From Sphingomonas sp. AR_OL41 (GTDB lineage: Bacteria; Pseudomonadota; Alphaproteobacteria; Sphingomonadales; Sphingomonadaceae), in contig NZ_JARYTI010000009.1 of NCBI RefSeq assembly GCF_029911635.1, positions 1-64,000 on the forward strand: a DNA stretch of 64,000 nucleotides, given 5' to 3'. Below, in pieces: positions 60,764-64,000 of the stretch (position 1 is the first letter of the stretch; each line of letters starts with the position of its first letter). The translations under genes were made by a program, and so were the position numbers. The notes below the pieces were generated by a model that was not told the DNA's origin, searched no databases, and saw only the letters and a program-made list of their open reading frames with translations.

Positions 60764-61971
60764 GCAGCGCTGCGCCGCGGCGGCGCCTTGATGCTGATGC
60801 CGAGCAGCGCATCGAGCGGGGCCAGACACGCCTCCCAGTCGTAGCGCGCCTTGACGCGCGCACGCGCTTCTTCGCCGAGGGCCGCGGCGGCGGCGGGATC
60901 GGCCAGCAAGGCCATCACCTCCTCCGAAATCTCGCCGACGGTCTCGCCGACGCGGATCGTCCCGTCATGATCGATGCCTTCGGCGGCCGCGCGCGACGCA
61001 ACCACCGGCCGCGCCATCGCCATCGCCTCGAGCACCTTGTTCTGAATCCCGCGCGCGAGCTTAAGCGGTGCGACCACGACCGATGCAGCGCTGAGCCAGC
61101 CGCGCACGTCCGCGACCGCGCCGGTAACCATGACACCAGGCTGCCGCGCGAGCGCCTTGACCGCCTCGGTCGGATTACGCCCGACGATCGCGAAGCGCGC
61201 ATCGGGATAGCGCACCCGGATGTGCGGCAGGATCGTCTCGACGAACCAGGTCACCCCTTCGATATTTGGGCGATAGTCCATCTGGCCGGTGAATACGATC
61301 AGCCGCCCGGTCGAATCGATCCGCTTGAAGCTTGCAACGGGATCGAAAAACTCGGTGTCGATACCATTTTCGACGACATGGACACGCGGCAGTCCGCTGC
61401 GCTCCCGAAACAACCTGGCCTCGGCCTCGCTGACGAACAGGCTGGCATGGGCACGTTGCGCGATGGCCTTTTCATGCGCGAACAGCAGCTTCGCCTCGCG
61501 GTTCATGAACCACGCCATCGGGCCTGACGTCTTCTTCGCGTAGTCGGCGAACTTCGCCGAATCCATATCGACGAAATCCATGATGACGCGCTGCCGCGGC
61601 CGCGCCGGGAGATATTGCGCCATCTGACTGGAAAAGACGTAGATCGTGTCGATCGAATGGCGCGCGAGGATGTTCTCGACCGCCTCGCGCAGGGGCTTGT
61701 TGTCGAAGGCGGTGAGTGACACCGGTTTGCGACCGAGCAACGCCTGTATCGCGGCGACGGCGCGCGGCTTGGAACGCCAGACGATCGAGCGGTTGCCGGT
61801 GAACTTGGCCAGTCCGGATTTCTGCTTCATGTCGCGGCTGTCGTCGGCGAACGCGATCAGATGCACCCGCCGGCGGGCCGACAGATATTTCAAGATGTTG
61901 AAGCCGCGAATCTTGTCGCCGCGATCGGGCGGGAAAGGCACGCGATGCGCCAGGAAAAGGATGTCGCCCAT
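60760..61971 (-). CDS. TIGR03087-type XrtA-associated glycosyltransferase
   Basis: A 403-residue GT4-type glycosyltransferase: LAHRVPFPPDRGDKIRGFNIL at the N-terminus, FTGQMDYRPNIEGVTWF, the linking motif LKLARGIQNKVLEAMAMARPVV and EGIDHDGTIRVGE at the end. In XrtA clusters it contributes to exopolysaccharide assembly. The ATG at 61971 overlaps the FemAB gene stop, so the operon is fully coupled. The open frame to 62295 lies within FemAB. Confidence 0.93.
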   Translation of the reverse strand: MGDILFLAHRVPFPPDRGDKIRGFNILKYLSARRRVHLIAFADDSRDMKQKSGLAKFTGNRSIVWRSKPRAVAAIQALLGRKPVSLTAFDNKPLREAVENILARHSIDTIYVFSSQMAQYLPARPRQRVIMDFVDMDSAKFADYAKKTSGPMAWFMNREAKLLFAHEKAIAQRAHASLFVSEAEARLFRERSGLPRVHVVENGIDTEFFDPVASFKRIDSTGRLIVFTGQMDYRPNIEGVTWFVETILPHIRVRYPDARFAIVGRNPTEAVKALARQPGVMVTGAVADVRGWLSAASVVVAPLKLARGIQNKVLEAMAMARPVVASRAAAEGIDHDGTIRVGETVGEISEEVMALLADPAAAAALGEEARARVKARYDWEACLAPLDALLGISIKAPPRRSAA

Positions 61972-63044
61972 CAGCCAAGCCCCCTGGAGATCATCGGACC
62001 AATCCGGTTGGCAGCCCATAACGGAAGCCGCTTCCACGCTGCGACCTGGAGTCGATAACGCGGGTTCAACGGATTGATGTCGCGCGGCGTGCCCCCTGCC
62101 GCTGCGCGCCGATGATACACGAGCGGCACCGGATCGAAACCCCAGTTCTTCTTGAACGCGGCCGCGCCGGTGCCGTTCTTCGAGCGACCGAAATCGAAAT
62201 TCTTGCAGCCGCGCGCACGGGCATGCGCCATCAAGGAAAAATACATGCGATCGTTGGCGCGTAGCGCCCGCGCCGCCTGGGTGCCGCCACCCCAATAGGG
62301 AAAGACGGTGCCGTTGAAATAAAGGCTCAGAACGCTCGCTACCGGCGTGGCGCCGTTGAAGACCGTAAGAATATCCGCGTCGTCGCCAAAGGCGCGCAGG
62401 ACCTCGACGAACAACCTGGCCGGGAAGACGGGTGTGCCGAGATTGCGGACGGATTCGGCATAAACGCGATAATGGTGGCGCGCATGCTGCCGGTCGTTGC
62501 CGACCGACACTGTAAGATCGCCGGCAAGCGCCTTGCGGACCTCGGCGCGTTGCTTTCGCGGAATGGCGAGCAACTCAGCCTCGTCATTGTCGGCAAGTGG
62601 CCGGACGAAGCCGACATAGGTCGTGTCATCGACCACCCACCCCTCGCCGGCCACCGGCCCTCCGCGAAGGTCGAGCGTGGGGCAACGCAGGCGTTCGGCC
62701 AGTGCCCATGCCGCCGAGCCGAGCGACGCTACCGCCGCCGCGTCGACAGCGAGAATGCCGCCACCGACTGCGAACCCGGTCGAGACGAGCGCGCGGCCGA
62801 ACAGGGGCGAGAGCGTCGCGGCAAGCGGCAGGACGCCGGCCAGCGTGCCGTCGGCGCGCTCCGCGAGGAGCATGTGTGCGGCCTGGCCGCAGCCACGTTC
62901 GACGGCAAGACTCCAGCCGGTCAGATGAAAGGGCGTCGCATCGCGATGCGCGCGCACAAAGGCGTCGATCCGCGCGCACTCCGTCGCGTCGCCGAGATCG
63001 GCCGAGCCTACCCCAAGCGGGGTCGAGACGAGCGGCATGGTCAT
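61971..63044 (-). CDS. FemAB-like XrtA/PEP-CTERM-associated protein
   Basis: A 357-residue FemAB/GNAT-fold protein: CGQAAHMLLAERADGTLAGVLPLA, the middle segment VGNDRQHARHHYRVYAESVRNLGTPVFP and FDFGRSKNGTGAAAFKKNWGFDPVPL, which mark the XrtA-cluster group. It probably transfers an amino-acyl or acyl group onto a polysaccharide precursor; this is inferred from the family. The start overlaps the deacetylase stop as ATGA. Confidence 0.92.
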   Translation of the reverse strand: MTMPLVSTPLGVGSADLGDATECARIDAFVRAHRDATPFHLTGWSLAVERGCGQAAHMLLAERADGTLAGVLPLAATLSPLFGRALVSTGFAVGGGILAVDAAAVASLGSAAWALAERLRCPTLDLRGGPVAGEGWVVDDTTYVGFVRPLADNDEAELLAIPRKQRAEVRKALAGDLTVSVGNDRQHARHHYRVYAESVRNLGTPVFPARLFVEVLRAFGDDADILTVFNGATPVASVLSLYFNGTVFPYWGGGTQAARALRANDRMYFSLMAHARARGCKNFDFGRSKNGTGAAAFKKNWGFDPVPLVYHRRAAAGGTPRDINPLNPRYRLQVAAWKRLPLWAANRIGPMISRGLG

Positions 63045-63880
63045 GCGAGCGCCGCGCGTTCCGCCGCGACGACGGCATCCATGCGGCCCCAGTCGTGCCG
63101 ACCGATCAGCGTGCGCAGCTTGCCCGCCATCGCGCCGAGCCGGCTGTAATGACGCAGCCTGGAACGTGCCGGTGCATTGGCGACACGTGGCTGATCGGGA
63201 TCGATCTCCCAGGGATGGAAATAGAAGATCGCGGCATGCCCCTCACCCGTCACCTGACGGATCGCGAAGTTGGTCAGCGCCGCCGGCAGCAGCCGAAAGA
63301 AGCCGCCGCCCGTGGCGAGCTTGCGTCCGGCGATATCGGCCACCGTCACCGGAAGCTCGAGCAGCTCGGCATCGGCAAGCGGCCGGAATGCGAAGCGCGG
63401 CGCCTGGGGCCAGCCATAATGATCATGACGGACCGGGGCGACGCTCGACGAATAGCCATAGCCTTGCTCGGCGAGCACATGGTGCGCCCAAGGCGTCCGC
63501 TGGTCGATCGAGAAACTGGGCGCACGGTAACCGCTCACCGACACCCCGCCGGCATCCTGCAATGTCTCGCGTGTCCGGGCGAGATCGGCGGCGAAGCTGC
63601 GCGCGTCCATGGTGAAGACGCGCCGATGGTCCCAGCCGTGGCTGGCAAGCTCATGCCCCTGCTCGACAATCCGGCGGATCAGCGCGGGATAGCGTTGCGC
63701 CACCCAGCCAAGCGTGAAGAAGGTCGCCTTGACGCCGCTCTCTGCAAACAAAGCGAGCACGGCATCGGTATTGCGCTCGACCCGCGAGCTGAGCGAATCC
63801 CAGTCGTCGCGATCGATCACCTTCTCGAAGGCGCCGACCTGGAACCAGTCCTCGACATCGACGGAGAGCGCATGGCGCAT
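63041..63880 (-). CDS. XrtA-associated polysaccharide deacetylase (DUF3473 type)
   Basis: A 279-residue NodB-fold protein: LSVDVEDWFQVGAF (DVEDW replaces the TFDDG motif and is typical of the XrtA group), ATFFTLGWVAQRYP, HELASHGWDHR (metal His), GYRAPSFSI and FYFHPWEID at the end, which is the DUF3473 part. It deacetylates a sugar of the exopolysaccharide. It lies 14 bases after the partial gene at the right edge and overlaps the FemAB gene. Confidence 0.94.
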   Translation of the reverse strand: MRHALSVDVEDWFQVGAFEKVIDRDDWDSLSSRVERNTDAVLALFAESGVKATFFTLGWVAQRYPALIRRIVEQGHELASHGWDHRRVFTMDARSFAADLARTRETLQDAGGVSVSGYRAPSFSIDQRTPWAHHVLAEQGYGYSSSVAPVRHDHYGWPQAPRFAFRPLADAELLELPVTVADIAGRKLATGGGFFRLLPAALTNFAIRQVTGEGHAAIFYFHPWEIDPDQPRVANAPARSRLRHYSRLGAMAGKLRTLIGRHDWGRMDAVVAAERAALA

Positions 63881-63894
63881 TGCGTGGCCTTGCC

Positions 63895-64000
63895 TCAGCC
63901 CGTCACGCGCCGCAGCGCGGCGGCATCGGGGCGCTGATCGCCCTCGATCCAGTCAATCATCAGGGTCAGCACACGGCGCAACGCGGCATCCTGTTCGTCG
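63895..64000 (-). CDS. C-terminal end of a gene cut by the right edge, probably XrtA-associated ATPase
   Basis: The minus strand gives 34 or 35 residues ending AALRRVLTLMIDWIEGDQ, then RPDAAALRRVTG and a stop at 63895-63897. In XrtA clusters the gene before the deacetylase is commonly the XrtA-associated ATPase, and helical ends of this kind occur there. The fragment is too short to decide from sequence alone. Confidence 0.4.
   Translation of the reverse strand, partial: DEQDAALRRVLTLMIDWIEGDQRPDAAALRRVTG

Noticed and set aside
1..64000. CRISPR arrays, insertion sequences, prophage genes, tRNA genes
   Set aside because: No evenly spaced direct repeats with unique spacers, no transposase or integrase motifs, no phage structural genes and no tRNA cloverleaf were recognised by eye on either strand.

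Overview
The window is 64 kb of GC-rich, gene-dense chromosome from an alphaproteobacterium, most likely Sphingomonas or a close sphingomonad. The indicators are an exosortase A (XrtA) exopolysaccharide cluster of sphingomonad layout, ChpT of the CtrA phosphorelay, an HWE-family kinase next to a FAT GUY-type receiver, a deoxyhypusine-synthase-like gene beside ornithine decarboxylase (sphingomonads characteristically make homospermidine), and GC-rich palindromic intergenic repeats. Almost all of it is core chromosome. No prophage, insertion sequence, CRISPR array or tRNA gene was seen.

Layout. 1-6.4 kb is accessory: the start of a secreted protein, a cluster of CTCCCTGT octamers, a DUF5681 gene, and a solitary 1388-residue protein with a sacsin-type ATPase core and a DUF3883 nuclease-like end (a candidate defence gene), then a cupin. 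6.5-15 kb holds small envelope or stress genes, a PAS-HWE kinase with a receiver, a YdcF protein, a polysaccharide deacetylase, a cyclophilin and a Sel1-repeat protein. 15-20 kb is the conserved ffh-rpsP-rimM-trmD-rplS block, interrupted by a vapBC toxin-antitoxin pair between rimM and trmD. 20-26 kb has a GGDEF-EAL protein, mtaB-ftsY-ispZ, superoxide dismutase and a PuuD-N-like membrane protein. 26-30 kb is a complete phage-shock (Psp) locus with divergent pspF, a sigma-54 promoter, pspABC and five further small membrane proteins, three or four of which repeat a PspB-like coiled-coil motif.

30-45 kb holds sufE, a GNAT protein, a thioredoxin-like ferredoxin, a J-domain protein, a TonB-C protein, RNase P RNA, an AmpD-like amidase, a cheA-W-Y-B-R operon preceded by chpT, a JAMM-DUF5071 fusion, rluD, rpoH and mtgA. 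45-52 kb holds ybaB-dnaX preceded by the SRP RNA gene (so RNA, Ffh and FtsY all lie in this window), tandem cysteine desulfurases with a ferredoxin, a hydrolase and a threonine-dehydratase-like enzyme. 52-57 kb has the polyamine pair and membrane proteins. 57-64 kb is the XrtA operon, running off the right edge.

The most notable observations are the vapBC module wired by start-stop overlaps into an essential translation operon, the permuted order of ATPase motifs in the 1388-residue protein, the enlarged psp operon, and two RNA hairpins (a terminator-like one ahead of ornithine decarboxylase and one that buries the ribosome site of the gene at 55085). All functional statements rest on motifs read by eye; no database search was run.
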